This document shows positions 9,404 to 18,275 of a DNA stretch of 64,000 bases, piece after piece. Position numbers and translations under genes: made by a program. The notes under the pieces were generated by a model. The model did not search any database, was not told the origin of the DNA, and saw only the letters and a program-made list of their open reading frames with translations. The DNA lies in the NCBI RefSeq assembly GCF_021117345.1, contig NZ_CP088261.1:1860001-1924000 (forward strand), given 5' to 3'. How positions within the stretch are numbered: position 1 is the first letter of the stretch; each line of letters opens with the position of its first letter. The stretch is from Microbacterium sp. cx-55. GTDB taxonomy: Bacteria; Actinomycetota; Actinomycetes; Actinomycetales; Microbacteriaceae.

Positions 9404-10120
9404 TCAGACGGTGACGAGCGTGCCGATGCGCTCACCGAGGAGCGCACGGGTGACGTTGCCGGCCGGCTCCATCCCGAACACCCGCATGTCGATGCCGTTG
9501 TCCATGCACAGGCTGAACGCGGTCGAGTCGACGACCTTCAACCCCTGCACGAGGGCATCGCCGTACGTGATCCGGTCGAGTCGAACCGCGGTCGGGTCCT
9601 TCTTGGGGTCGGCCGTGTAGACGCCGTCGACGCCGTTCTTGGCGACCAGCACCTCGTCGGCACCGATCTCCAGCGCCCGCTGCGCTGCGACGGTGTCGGT
9701 CGAGAAGTACGGGAGCCCCGCGCCCGCCCCGAAGATCACGACGCGACCCTTCTCCATGTGACGCTCCGCGCGGCGCGGGATGTAGGGCTCCGCGACCTGC
9801 GTCATGGCGATGGCCGACTGCACGCGGGTAGCCGCGCCGGCCTGCTCGAGGAAGTCCTGGAGGGCGAGCGCGTTCATCACCGTGCCCAGCATGCCCATGT
9901 AGTCTGCCCGGCCGCGGTCCATGCCGCGCTGGCTGAGCTCGGCTCCGCGGAAGAAGTTTCCGCCTCCCACTACCACGGCGATCTCCACGCGGTCGACGGC
10001 AGCAGCGATCTCGCGCGCCATCTGGCTGATCACGTCGGGGTTGACCCCGAGGGAACCGCCTCCGAATGCTTCACCCGAAAGCTTGAGCAGAACGCGACGG
10101 CGTCCGGTCTTTTCGTCCAT
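9404..10120 (-). CDS. pyrH: UMP kinase
   Basis: 238 residues, standard length. It phosphorylates UMP to UDP (amino-acid-kinase fold, hexamer, cytoplasm). The phosphate-binding [11 protein letters not shown] is at the N terminus, GGGNFFRG at about 56-63, and the nucleotide-binding segment [17 protein letters not shown] near residue 170. The ATG at 10120 is chosen because [17 protein letters not shown] is the family start and AGAGGA lies upstream. It follows the tsf terminator at 10157-10193, so it may depend on readthrough or its own promoter. Confidence 0.97.
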   Translation of the reverse strand: MDEKTGRRRVLLKLSGEAFGGGSLGVNPDVISQMAREIAAAVDRVEIAVVVGGGNFFRGAELSQRGMDRGRADYMGMLGTVMNALALQDFLEQAGAATRVQSAIAMTQVAEPYIPRRAERHMEKGRVVIFGAGAGLPYFSTDTVAAQRALEIGADEVLVAKNGVDGVYTADPKKDPTAVRLDRITYGDALVQGLKVVDSTAFSLCMDNGIDMRVFGMEPAGNVTRALLGERIGTLVTV

Positions 10121-10156
10121 GGGGGGATCCTCTCGTCGGGAAAAACTTACGGCATG

Positions 10157-10193
10157 CGAAAGGCCCGCACCGGATGACGATGCGGGCCTTTCG
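10157..10193 (-). terminator. terminator/attenuator between tsf and pyrH
   Basis: A perfect 13-bp inverted repeat, CGAAAGGCCCGCA and its complement, surrounds an 11-nt loop, 7 nt after the tsf stop. The stem ends in CCTTTCG, and a TTTTT run lies about 13 nt beyond. This is an intrinsic-terminator-like hairpin, probably reducing transcription from ribosomal genes into pyrH. Confidence 0.75.
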
Positions 10194-10199
10194 AGTCGA

Positions 10200-11027
10200 T
10201 TACGCGCCGACCTTGAACCGGGCGAAATCAGTGAGCGTGAGCCCGGCGTCCTGCGCGACCTTCGCGACGGACAGCTTGTTGTCCTTCGCATAGTCCTGGT
10301 CGAGCAGCGACACCTGCTTGAAGAACGCGTTGACGCGCCCCTCGACGATCTTCGGGAGCGCTGCCTCGGGCTTGCCCTCGTTGCGGGAGATCTCGGTGAC
10401 GATCTCGCGCTCCTTGTCGACATCCGCCTCGGGCACGTCGGTGCGTGCGAGGTAGGTCGGGTTGGCGAACGAGATGTGCTGCGCGATGCTGCGCGCCGTC
10501 TCCGCGTCATCGCCCGAGTAGGCGAGGACCACGCCGACCTGCGGGGGCAGGTCCTTGCTGGTCTTGTGCAGGTAGATCTCGAAGTGCTCACCGGTGAGGG
10601 TGCGCACGCGACGCAATTCCACCTTCTCGCCGATGATGGCGGCTTCGTCGGCGATCAGCTGGTCGACGCTCTGTCCGCCGGCGTCGGCCGCGAGGGCCGC
10701 CTCGACGGAGTCTGCGCCGGCAGCGGCGGCCGCATCCGCGACCTTGTCGGCCAGCGCGATGAAACGCTCGTTCTTCGCGACGAAGTCGGTCTCGCAGGCG
10801 AGCTCGACGAGCGTGACCGCGCCGGCGGACTCGCGAGCGACGACGAGGCCTTCGCTGGTGGAACGGTCAGCGCGCTTCGCGTTGCCCTTCGCACCCTTCA
10901 GACGCAGGATCTCGATGGCCTTCTCGACGTTGCCGTCAGCCTCTTCGAGAGCCTTCTTGGTGTCGACCATTCCGGTGCCGAGCTGCTCACGGAGAGCCTT
11001 GATGTCGGCGATGGTGAAGTTTGCCAT
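10200..11027 (-). CDS. tsf: translation elongation factor Ts
   Basis: 275 residues, normal length. It is the nucleotide exchange factor for EF-Tu in the cytoplasm. The N terminus has the UBA-like domain with the hallmark [21 protein letters not shown] (residues 13 on), followed by [16 protein letters not shown], the conserved core motif at about 95-110. It lies 100 nt downstream of rpsB with a strong hairpin between, the order seen in most bacteria. Confidence 0.98.
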   Translation of the reverse strand: MANFTIADIKALREQLGTGMVDTKKALEEADGNVEKAIEILRLKGAKGNAKRADRSTSEGLVVARESAGAVTLVELACETDFVAKNERFIALADKVADAAAAAGADSVEAALAADAGGQSVDQLIADEAAIIGEKVELRRVRTLTGEHFEIYLHKTSKDLPPQVGVVLAYSGDDAETARSIAQHISFANPTYLARTDVPEADVDKEREIVTEISRNEGKPEAALPKIVEGRVNAFFKQVSLLDQDYAKDNKLSVAKVAQDAGLTLTDFARFKVGA

Positions 11028-11068
11028 GAGTGGCGGCTCCTTCTGTGTGGGGAGTTCTCGTGGATGCC

Positions 11069-11101
11069 GATCGGCGCGGCCGGAAGCCGACCGCGCCGAT
11101 C
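11069..11101 (-). other. hairpin in the rpsB-tsf intergenic region
   Basis: A perfect 11-bp inverted repeat, GATCGGCGCGG and complement with an 11-nt loop, lies between the rpsB stop and the tsf start. No T-run follows, so it looks more like an RNA-stability or processing/attenuation structure than a simple terminator. Confidence 0.55.
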
Positions 11102-11127
11102 GTCACGGGTCTGACGACCCGCAGGGG

Positions 11128-12063
11128 TTACTTGGCTGCAGCCTCGTCGGCGACAGCAGCCTCGGCGCCGGCTTCGTCCGCAGCGGACTCGGTCGCGGCT
11201 TCGCCCTCGGCGGCCTGCTCGTCGGCGATGATCTCGGATGCGTCCTCGGACGCGATCTTCTCGTCCGCGACCGCGGCGGTCTCGGCGGAGGACTGCTCCG
11301 GCTCACCCTCGAGCAGCGCGCGCTCCCACTCGGCCAGCGGCTCAGCGGCCTGCTCGGCGTCGCCGGCGGGCTGGTGGCGCTGGATGAGACCCTCGGCCGC
11401 AGCGTCGGCGACGATGCGCGTCAGCAGCGCGACGGAGCGGATCGCGTCGTCGTTACCGGGGATCGGGTACTGGAACTCGTCGGGGTCGGCGTTGGTGTCG
11501 AGGATGCCGATCACCGGGATGCCGAGCTTCTTGGCCTCGTTGATCGCGAGGTGCTCGCGCTTCGCGTCGACGACCCAGATCGCGGAGGGCGTCTTGGTGA
11601 GGTTGCGGATACCACCGAGCGACTTGTGCAGCTTGTCGAGCTCGCGCTTCTTCAGCAGGAGCTCCTTCTTGGTGAAGCCGCTGTCAGCCGGGTTCTCGTA
11701 GTCGAGCTCCTCGAGCTCCTTCATGCGCGCGAGGCGCTTGGAGACCGTCTGGAAGTTGGTGAGGAGGCCACCGAGCCAGCGCTGGTTGACGTAGGGCTGG
11801 CCGACGCGCGTCGCCTGCTCGGCGAGGACTTCCTGAGCCTGCTTCTTCGTTCCGACGAAGAGGATGGTGCCGCCGTGGGCGACCGTCTCCTTGACGAACT
11901 CGTACGCCTGGTCGATGTACGACAGGGACTGCTGCAGGTCGATGATGTGGATGCCGCTGCGCTCGGTGAGGATGAAGCGCTTGACTTTCGGGTTCCACCG
12001 GCGGGTCTGGTGTCCGAAGTGGACGCCGCTGTCGAGCAGCTGGCGAATGGTGACGACGGCCAT
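11128..12063 (-). CDS. rpsB: 30S ribosomal protein S2
   Basis: 311 residues. The canonical S2 start [20 protein letters not shown] fixes the ATG at 12063, and conserved blocks [18 protein letters not shown] and [12 protein letters not shown] follow. The last 70 residues form an acidic Ala/Glu-rich tail that makes the protein longer than E. coli S2; such tails are common in actinobacteria. The RBS is AGGAGA. The gene is preceded by an approximately 175-nt structured leader and is the head of rpsB-tsf. Confidence 0.98.
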   Translation of the reverse strand: MAVVTIRQLLDSGVHFGHQTRRWNPKVKRFILTERSGIHIIDLQQSLSYIDQAYEFVKETVAHGGTILFVGTKKQAQEVLAEQATRVGQPYVNQRWLGGLLTNFQTVSKRLARMKELEELDYENPADSGFTKKELLLKKRELDKLHKSLGGIRNLTKTPSAIWVVDAKREHLAINEAKKLGIPVIGILDTNADPDEFQYPIPGNDDAIRSVALLTRIVADAAAEGLIQRHQPAGDAEQAAEPLAEWERALLEGEPEQSSAETAAVADEKIASEDASEIIADEQAAEGEAATESAADEAGAEAAVADEAAAK

Positions 12064-12250
12064 GGCCGTTCTCCTGTTCTGTGCGGTTGTGTCACCGGAC
12101 CGGATGGTCGGCGAGCCTGGTGCCCGGCACGCACCCGCACGTCGCTTTCGCGAGTGACCGAAGGGTGGGTGTGCCGCGGTGGGATCCGAGGATCCACTCC
12201 GCTCTGGGCACGCGTAGTCACCCCGACGAGCGGGGTGCGTCATCAGTGTA
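12064..12250 (-). promoter_or_regulatory. rpsB promoter and structured 5' leader
   Basis: This is the minus-strand content of the 301-nt gap between rpsB and the M23-like gene. The -10 box TACACT is at 12245-12250; 18 nt upstream GTGCTC (12269-12274) is a poor -35. The inferred start is near 12238, so a perfect 7-bp hairpin (CACCCCG/CGGGGTG, 12219-12237) forms the very 5' end of the RNA. A second near-perfect inverted repeat around two GGATCC-like halves lies at 12179-12197. A leader of about 175 nt is long for this genome and could hold S2 autoregulation; that is inference. Confidence 0.5.
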
Positions 12251-12364
12251 TCAGTCGGGGGCCTTCGCGAGCACTTGTCCTCCCCCACCGCCGAAGGGTC
12301 GGAGACGTCCACATATCGACCCTCTGGACCCCGCTGGCCGCTCCCTTCGGCCGAGAGTACGAGG

Positions 12365-12931
12365 ATGATCTCCTCCTCCCTTCGCCGGTGCGCCCTCGCG
12401 GTGATCCTGGCCGCCGCCGTGGCCGCCGCGGTCGGCGCTCCGGCCGCCGCATCTGTCACCGACCCGTCGTCCGCAGGCTCATCCGCTTCGGCGCCGCCCG
12501 TGTGGTCCGTACCCGAAGACACCGCGACGGTGGCGGAGTGGGTCTGGCCCGCCCCCGGCATCGTGAGCCGCGCCTACCAGCAACCGGCGGATGCGTACGC
12601 GGCCGGCCATCGGGGCATCGATATCCTGGTCGGCACGACGTCGATCCGCGCGCCCGGCGCGGGCACGGTCGTCTTCGCCGGGATGGTCGTGGACCGGCCG
12701 CTTCTCACGATCGATCACGGCGGCGGACTGGTGTCCACCCTCGAACCGGTGACGACGGAGCTGACGGCGGGGGCTTCCGTCGCGCAGGGCGAGGTCGTCG
12801 GAGACCTCGCCTCGGGCGGCCACGCCCGACCCGGAGAACTGCACCTCGGCGCGCGCCAGGACGGGGAGTACGTGAACCCGCTGCTCCTTCTCGGCGACGT
12901 CCCGCGCGCGGTACTGCTGCCCTGCTGCTGA
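12365..12931 (+). CDS. exported M23-like (LytM-fold) peptidase-family protein, degenerate
   Basis: 188 residues with a signal peptide (basic start, hydrophobic segment to about 30, AAAS cleavage region) and a C-terminal M23 domain. The first metal ligands appear present in GHRGIDILV (H and D). The second motif, normally HLH, reads GELHLGARQ, so the first His is Glu; similar replacements occur in related actinobacterial proteins. It may be a non-catalytic, peptidoglycan-binding or amidase-activating LytM protein. The ATG at 12365 is preferred over 12275 because it begins directly at the signal peptide. It faces rpsB divergently. Confidence 0.75.
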   Translation: MISSSLRRCALAVILAAAVAAAVGAPAAASVTDPSSAGSSASAPPVWSVPEDTATVAEWVWPAPGIVSRAYQQPADAYAAGHRGIDILVGTTSIRAPGAGTVVFAGMVVDRPLLTIDHGGGLVSTLEPVTTELTAGASVAQGEVVGDLASGGHARPGELHLGARQDGEYVNPLLLLGDVPRAVLLPCC

Positions 12932-12955
12932 GACGCCCGGCGGCGCACGGTCCGC

Positions 12956-13567
12956 TCAGGACGCGGCGATGCTGTTGCGCTGGCCGTTGTCGGCGACGGT
13001 TCCGAGCCGCGCGGCCGAGACGACGTTGTCGTTCCCCGAGACCGTGACGGCGTCGAGCGCACCGCGCACGCTCGCCCCGTTCCGGTCGCCGTTGATCGTC
13101 AGAGCCCGGATGCTGTCGGCCTCGACGTTGTTCCCCTGCCCGCCGACCGTCACGCTGTCGGCGGCCGCGGCGTCCAGCTCATTGCGGTCGCCGCTGAGCT
13201 GCAGTGCGCCAACGGTGGCAGCGGTGGTGTCGATATCGAGGTCCGTGCCGCTGATCGTGACCGACGGGCAGTCCCCCGAGAGCACGAGATCCAGGTCCGC
13301 ACCGCCGAGGGTGACAGGGGCGCCGCCGCAGTCCGTGACGCCCTCCGGTGTCGCGGGGGCGGATGGCGAGGGCGCTGCGGTCGTCGCAGCACCGGTGGGC
13401 GCCGGCGAGCTCACCGATGGGCTCGGCGCGACGGTCTGCCGCGATCCGTCGGTGGGAAGCACGGTCGCCCGATCACCCGAGGTCATCCCGCATCCGCTCA
13501 GAGCGATCGCCGCGCCGACGAGCAGAGCGGGAACGAGGAGACGGCGGCGATACGTGACGACGGGCAT
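12956..13567 (-). CDS. DUF3060 domain lipoprotein
   Basis: 203 residues. A lipoprotein signal ends in ALSGCG (lipobox Cys near residue 26), followed by a Ser/Pro/Ala linker and a repetitive beta-structured region in which phrases such as LSGDRNELDA, VGGQGNNVEA, INGDRNGASV and VSGNDNVVSA recur about every 20 residues. This is the DUF3060 pattern, probably a right-handed beta-helix on the cell surface. ATG 13567 (MPVVTYRRR) is favoured; an in-frame ATG lies at 13576. It is 10 nt downstream of xerC. Function unknown. Confidence 0.8.
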   Translation of the reverse strand: MPVVTYRRRLLVPALLVGAAIALSGCGMTSGDRATVLPTDGSRQTVAPSPSVSSPAPTGAATTAAPSPSAPATPEGVTDCGGAPVTLGGADLDLVLSGDCPSVTISGTDLDIDTTAATVGALQLSGDRNELDAAAADSVTVGGQGNNVEADSIRALTINGDRNGASVRGALDAVTVSGNDNVVSAARLGTVADNGQRNSIAAS

Positions 13568-13577
13568 GGGATCCACG

Positions 13578-14489
13578 CTAGGCCCGCGGATGGGCGAGAC
13601 GGTAGCTGGAGATCAGACGTTCACCGGAGACGTGCGTGTAGATCTGGGTCGTGCCGAGGCTCGCATGGCCAAGGATCTCCTGCACGGCACGAAGGTCGGC
13701 GCCGCCATCGAGAAGATGTGTGGCCGCGGAGTGGCGGAGGGCGTGCGGCCCGACCGCGCGCGTGCCGACGGCGGGGCCCACGGTACGGGCGACGAGGTCG
13801 TAGACGCTCCGGGGTCCGAGCGCACCCCCGCGGACGCCGAGGAAGAGCTGCTCCACGGCGCGGTCGGTGTGGGCGCGCGCGGCGAGGGCGGGCCGGCCGC
13901 GCACGGCGTAGGCGTCGATCGCGCGCCGGGCCGGCACCCCGAACGGGACGACGCGGTCCTTTCCGCCCTTTCCCGTCACGCGCACCGTCGCCCGGTCGGT
14001 GTCGATGTCGGCGAGCCGCACGGCGCAGAGCTCGGAGACCCGGAGCGCCGCACCGTAGAGCAGCTCGAGGACGGCGTGGTCGCGGAGCGCGACCGGGTCA
14101 CCGGAGGCAGCCGCATCCGCCGCTGCCGTGAGAACGTCCGACAGTGCGGGCGCCGTGGCGACGGCGGGCAGGGTGCGCCCGCGTTTGGGGCCGACGAGGC
14201 GCAGACTCGGGTCGACGTCGATCAATCCGCTCTCGCGCGCCCAGCGGAAGAAGTTCCGCGCGGACGCCGTCCGGCGCGCGACGGTCGCCCGGCTGTCTCC
14301 GCGGGTGGTCGAGGCCCAGAGCCACTGTCGGAGCTCTTCGAGGTCGACGCGATCGAGGTCGGCGCCCGGTCCGACGGCACGCGTCAGGTCAGCGAGATCT
14401 GCGCGGTACGCGCGCACCGTCACGGGCGACAGGCGCCGCACGTCGGCCAGATATGACGCCCATCGCTCGATCGCCGTCCGAAGGTCCAT
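13578..14489 (-). CDS. xerC: tyrosine recombinase XerC-type
   Basis: 303 residues, standard XerC/D length. It resolves chromosome dimers at dif with FtsK; cytoplasmic DNA-binding protein. An N-terminal SAM-like core-binding domain (about 1-88) is followed by the catalytic domain with all six residues visible: Arg150 (ALRVSEL), Lys174 (GKGGKD), His249 and Arg252 (HALRHS), His275 (LGHAS) and Tyr284 (IYTHV). The ATG at 14489 gives the family-standard start; a CATGCT box 6 nt upstream would allow leaderless translation. It lies downstream of dprA after a 250-nt gap. Confidence 0.92.
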   Translation of the reverse strand: MDLRTAIERWASYLADVRRLSPVTVRAYRADLADLTRAVGPGADLDRVDLEELRQWLWASTTRGDSRATVARRTASARNFFRWARESGLIDVDPSLRLVGPKRGRTLPAVATAPALSDVLTAAADAAASGDPVALRDHAVLELLYGAALRVSELCAVRLADIDTDRATVRVTGKGGKDRVVPFGVPARRAIDAYAVRGRPALAARAHTDRAVEQLFLGVRGGALGPRSVYDLVARTVGPAVGTRAVGPHALRHSAATHLLDGGADLRAVQEILGHASLGTTQIYTHVSGERLISSYRLAHPRA

Positions 14490-14741
14490 GCCGCCAGCAT
14501 GCCTCGTCAGGTCCCTTCGCGCGGCGAGCCACCCCGGAGTTCCGGCGACCGCTCCTGGAGGCATCCGCTCCTGCGGGCCCCTCTCGCGGGCACCCGCTCC
14601 TGCGGACGTCCGCCTCTGCCCGACGAGCGGGGCCGCTCCGTCCCCGTGGACCGACCCCGCTCGCATTGCCCCGCCGGGTCCGCCCCCGCGAACCCGCTCC
14701 CCCAGCTCGTCCCCACGAGCTCCGCTCCCCCGCGTGCGCCG
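14490..14741. other. 252-nt gap between dprA and xerC with short C-rich repeats
   Basis: This very GC-rich gap has three copies of CCGCTCCTG at 14549, 14565 and 14594. I see no convincing ORF, terminator or promoter beyond the CATGCT box just before xerC. Confidence 0.4.
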
Positions 14742-15926
14742 TCACCGGGCGCGTCGTCGCCATCCGTTCCCCGACGGCTCGACGCGCCCCTCCAGCAGGA
14801 GAGAACCAAGCACCGCTTCGACATCACCCACCGACATGCCGGCGCGGGCCGCCACGTCACCGACCGGCCAGGCGGTCCGCTCGCTCAGGGCATCGAGCAC
14901 GCGGGTGCGGTCTGCGCCGCCGGCATCCGTCGGGCTCGGCGCGCTGGCCTCTTCCCACCCGACGAGTTCTCGCGCGTCGGGTGGCCCGGTGATGCAAACG
15001 GCATCGAACTCGCGCAGCAACCGGTGCGTGCCCGCGGATGCGGCAGAGGTCACCGGCCCGGGCACGGCGCCGAGCGGACGCCCGAGCGCCGCCGCATGCC
15101 CCGCCGTGTTGAGCGACCCGCTACGGATGCCGGCCTCGACCACGATCGTGGCGTCGGATGCAGCGGCGATGAGACGGTTCCGCTGCAGGAACCGCCACTT
15201 GGTCGGCGCCGCACCGCACGGGACCTCGCTGATCACGGCCCCGGATGCAGCGATACGCTCGATGAGGTCGGTGTGCCCGGCGGGATAGGGACGATCGCAT
15301 CCGCCCGCGAGGTAGGCGAACGTCACGCCGCCGACCGCGAGCGCGGCACGGTGCGCCGCGCCATCGATGCCGTACGCCGCACCGGAGACGACCGCGATAC
15401 CCGACTGCGCAACCCCCGCCGCGAGCTCGTTCGCCACGTGCTCCCCGTAAGACGTCGCCGCCCGCGCGCCGACGAGCGCGACCGACGGAGCATCGAGCGC
15501 CAATCGCGCCGCATCGCCGCGCACCCAGAGGCACGGCGGCGCGTGGTCGCCCAGGTCGTGCAAGAGCGAGGGCCACGACGCATCCCCCGGCACGATGACC
15601 TGCACGCGGTTCCGACGAGCCCGGTCCACCGCGTCGGGCATCGCGTTCGCGGCGACCCGCGGCTGCCACCGTGCGAGAGCTGCCCGCGCTTCGGCGGGAG
15701 AAACTCCGGCGATCACCGCGAGATCACGCGGATCCGGACGGTGTCGGACGATCTCCTCGGCGGCCGCCGCACCCCGGGCCCGGAGGAGAGCGCCGCCGAC
15801 ACGGTCTCCCGGCTCGATGATGCAGCTCCACCACACGCGTGCCGCGCGATCGCGTCGCGCGTCCTCGGCGTCGCCGCGAGGACCCACCGCATCCGCGACG
15901 GACTCCCACTCGATCGGCCCGCTCAT
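14742..15926 (-). CDS. dprA: DNA-processing protein DprA
   Basis: 394 residues. DprA binds incoming single-stranded DNA and loads RecA in transformation, and is conserved also in non-competent bacteria. The Rossmann-like core (about 130-330) shows VALVGARAATSYG, SGAAYGIDGAAH, LAGGCDRPYPAGH and SGSLNTAGHAAALGR. A C-terminal winged-helix domain (about 335-390) follows, and the N-terminal region resembles a helix-hairpin-helix/SAM domain. The start overlaps the comM stop by 4 nt. This comM-dprA pairing is typical of actinobacteria. Confidence 0.93.
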   Translation of the reverse strand: MSGPIEWESVADAVGPRGDAEDARRDRAARVWWSCIIEPGDRVGGALLRARGAAAAEEIVRHRPDPRDLAVIAGVSPAEARAALARWQPRVAANAMPDAVDRARRNRVQVIVPGDASWPSLLHDLGDHAPPCLWVRGDAARLALDAPSVALVGARAATSYGEHVANELAAGVAQSGIAVVSGAAYGIDGAAHRAALAVGGVTFAYLAGGCDRPYPAGHTDLIERIAASGAVISEVPCGAAPTKWRFLQRNRLIAAASDATIVVEAGIRSGSLNTAGHAAALGRPLGAVPGPVTSAASAGTHRLLREFDAVCITGPPDARELVGWEEASAPSPTDAGGADRTRVLDALSERTAWPVGDVAARAGMSVGDVEAVLGSLLLEGRVEPSGNGWRRRAR

Positions 15927-17452
15927 GCGGCGATCCCTTTCTTCATGTACAGCGCCTTCCCGATGTCACGGGGTTCGAGCCGGGGTCGATGATCGAGGTC
16001 GGCGAGCGTCCAGGCGAGCCGGAGCACACGGTCGTACCCGCGCAGCGTGAGAGCACCCCGTTCCAGCGCGACATCGAGCGGGCGACGGATGGCGGGTTCC
16101 GGTGCGGTCGGCCCGTCTCGAAGCCACGCGCCGGACACGTCGACGTTGCGACGCCAGGGCGTGAGGCGAAGTCGGTCCGCCGCGCGCGAGCGCGCATCCG
16201 CGACGCGTTCGCGCGCCTCGGCGCTCGTCACCCGCGACGCCATCGGGTCAGCGGCGACGGTCGAGACCCGTCGCAGCGGAAGTTCGATGTCGACGCGGTC
16301 GAGCAGCGGCCCCGACAGCCGACTCAGGTAGCGACGGATCGCATAGGGCGCGCACTCGCAGACCGCCCCGCGCACCCCGTAGTTTCCGCACGGGCACGGG
16401 TTCGTCGCGAGAACCAGCTGGAACCGCGCCGGATAGCGGACGGCGGTGCCGGAGCGGTGGATCTCGATATCGCCGCGCTCGAGCGGCTGCCGGAGCGCAT
16501 CGAGCACCGAAGCGGGAAATTCGCCCGCCTCATCGAGGAACAAGACTCCCTCGCTCGCGCGGGCGATCGCCCCGGGACGGATGACCCGCGACCCGCCTCC
16601 CACCAGCGCCACCACGCTCGCGGTGTGGTGCGGCGCCTCCAGCGGAGGCGTTCGACTCAGCGTCGTCACGGTCTCGCCCGACAGGGAACGGATGGAGGCG
16701 ACCGCCAGCGCGGCGCGCTCGTCGAGCGGCGGCAGGATGCCCGGCAGCCGCTGGGCGAGCATCGTCTTGCCGGCCCCGGGCGGTCCGCTGAGCAGCATGT
16801 GGTGGCCGCCGGCCGCGGCCACGACGAGCGCGTCGACCGCCTCGCGTTGCCCGATGACGTCGGCCAGGTCGGGCGCGTCTGGCCCGGCCGGCGGCGCGGC
16901 GACCGGTCGCGCAACGGGTTCGGCATCCGGCACCTCCACATCGGCGCCGTACCGACACGCGACCTCGGCGAGGCTCGTCGCACCGAAGACCTCGATGTCG
17001 TCGACGAGGGCGGCCTCCGGGAGGTTCGCCACCGGAACGACGATCCGGCGGCGGCCGGCCCGCGCGGCGGCGATGACCGCGGGAAGCACCCCCGCGACCG
17101 GGCGGATCCGCCCGTCCAGACCGAGCTCGCCGAGATGGACCGTCGACTCCACCGCGGTCAGATCCAGGCCACCGTCCGTCGCGAGCGCCGCGATGGCGAT
17201 CGCCAGGTCGAAGGACGACCCCTGCTTGGGCAGACTCGCCGGCGACAGGTTCACGGTGATCCGACGGCGCGGCAGCGGGAGCCCGGAGTTGGCGCAGGCG
17301 TTGTGCACGCGCTGCACGGCTTCTCCGAGCGCACGATCACCGAGTCCGATGATCCGGAACTCCGGCGTCTGCGCACTCAGATCGGCCTCGACCTCGACGA
17401 GTGCTCCGTCGAGTCCGGAGAGCGCGACCGCCCACGTCCGCGCGACGCTCAT
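15923..17452 (-). CDS. comM: YifB/ComM-family Mg-chelatase-like AAA+ ATPase
   Basis: 509 residues, normal length. ComM is a hexameric branch-migration helicase acting on recombination intermediates. An N-terminal Lon-protease-like domain (about 1-170) is followed by the AAA+ module with Walker A GPPGAGKTM, Walker B GVLFLDEAGEF, and a cysteine cluster (NPCPCGNYG ... AVCECAP) typical of YifB. The ATG at 17452 (MSVARTWAVAL) overlaps the yraN stop by 4 nt, and its own stop overlaps dprA by 4 nt, giving a translationally coupled yraN-comM-dprA unit. Confidence 0.95.
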   Translation of the reverse strand: MSVARTWAVALSGLDGALVEVEADLSAQTPEFRIIGLGDRALGEAVQRVHNACANSGLPLPRRRITVNLSPASLPKQGSSFDLAIAIAALATDGGLDLTAVESTVHLGELGLDGRIRPVAGVLPAVIAAARAGRRRIVVPVANLPEAALVDDIEVFGATSLAEVACRYGADVEVPDAEPVARPVAAPPAGPDAPDLADVIGQREAVDALVVAAAGGHHMLLSGPPGAGKTMLAQRLPGILPPLDERAALAVASIRSLSGETVTTLSRTPPLEAPHHTASVVALVGGGSRVIRPGAIARASEGVLFLDEAGEFPASVLDALRQPLERGDIEIHRSGTAVRYPARFQLVLATNPCPCGNYGVRGAVCECAPYAIRRYLSRLSGPLLDRVDIELPLRRVSTVAADPMASRVTSAEARERVADARSRAADRLRLTPWRRNVDVSGAWLRDGPTAPEPAIRRPLDVALERGALTLRGYDRVLRLAWTLADLDHRPRLEPRDIGKALYMKKGIAA

Positions 17453-17811
17453 CGGAGATCCTGCAGGTGCTCGACGCGGAACTCCGACGCGCTCGCGCCC
17501 ACGATCGCGACGGCATCCACCCGCACGCCGCGCCCCCGTGCGAGGTCCGGATGCTGACGGCACCACGCGGCCGCCAACTTCCATAGCCGGGATCTCTTGC
17601 GCATGTCGACCGCCTCGAGAGGATGCCCGTACCGCTCGGTCGTTCGCGTCTTGACCTCGACGACGACGATCTCGTCGCCGTCGCGGGCGATGATGTCGAC
17701 CTCGCCCAGCGGACACCGCCAGTTGCGGTCGAGGATGTCGTACCCGGCGTCACGCAGATAGTTCGCTGCGGTGTCTTCGCCGTCCCGACCGAGAGTGTCT
17801 TTCGCTGCCAT
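17449..17811 (-). CDS. yraN: YraN family protein (UPF0102), nuclease-like fold
   Basis: 120 residues. The endonuclease-like core is visible: GEDTAANYL, NWRCPLGEVDIIARDGD and VVVEVKTRT, with the Asp and Glu-x-Lys arrangement of Holliday-junction-resolvase-like folds. Biochemical activity of the family is not well established. It is the first of yraN-comM-dprA, with a 4-nt overlap into comM, and follows DUF2469 by about 96 nt. Confidence 0.9.
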   Translation of the reverse strand: MAAKDTLGRDGEDTAANYLRDAGYDILDRNWRCPLGEVDIIARDGDEIVVVEVKTRTTERYGHPLEAVDMRKRSRLWKLAAAWCRQHPDLARGRGVRVDAVAIVGASASEFRVEHLQDLR

Positions 17812-17907
17812 GACGACAGCATCGCGATCAGCGGGCGGCCCGCGCGGCCCGCACCCCCGCTTCGGGGACGGATCGATCGTGATCAGTCCCTGGGGAGGGG
17901 CAGTCGA

Positions 17908-18231
17908 TCAGTTGTCGAGCGACAGCTCTTCCGGAAGTTGGAAGTCCCGGCGCGAGAGCTCCTCGACGTTGACGTCCTTGAACGTCAGCACCCGCACGCC
18001 CTTGACGAACCGATCCGCGCGATAGATGTCCCACACCCACACGTCGTTCATCGAGATCTCGAAGTAGAAGTCGTGCTCCGTGTCGCGGCGGACGACGTTC
18101 ACCTCGTTGGCGAGGTAGAAGCGCCGTTCGGTTTCGATCACGTACTGGAACTGCGAAACGACATCCCGATACTCGCGGTAGAGAGCGAGTTCGAGTTCGC
18201 GATCGTAGTCTTCGAAGGCGTCCTCATCCAT
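17908..18231 (-). CDS. DUF2469 domain protein
   Basis: 107 residues, acidic, cytoplasmic. It belongs to the actinobacteria-specific DUF2469 family, recognised from MDEDAFEDYDRELELALYRE at the start, ETERRFYLANEV and DVWVWDIYRADRFV. The gene sits in its conserved place between rnhB and yraN. Function unknown. A TAGGAT box lies 9 nt upstream of the ATG, consistent with a nearly leaderless transcript of its own. Confidence 0.9.
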   Translation of the reverse strand: MDEDAFEDYDRELELALYREYRDVVSQFQYVIETERRFYLANEVNVVRRDTEHDFYFEISMNDVWVWDIYRADRFVKGVRVLTFKDVNVEELSRRDFQLPEELSLDN

Positions 18232-18275
18232 GGTGAGTCCATCCTAGATCGCGCGGCTGCACCCCTGGCCACTCC

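Noticed and set aside
14549..14602. Three CCGCTCCTG copies as a CRISPR or VNTR
   Set aside because: Unit is 9 nt with unequal spacing (16 and 29 nt); likely chance in a very C-rich gap.
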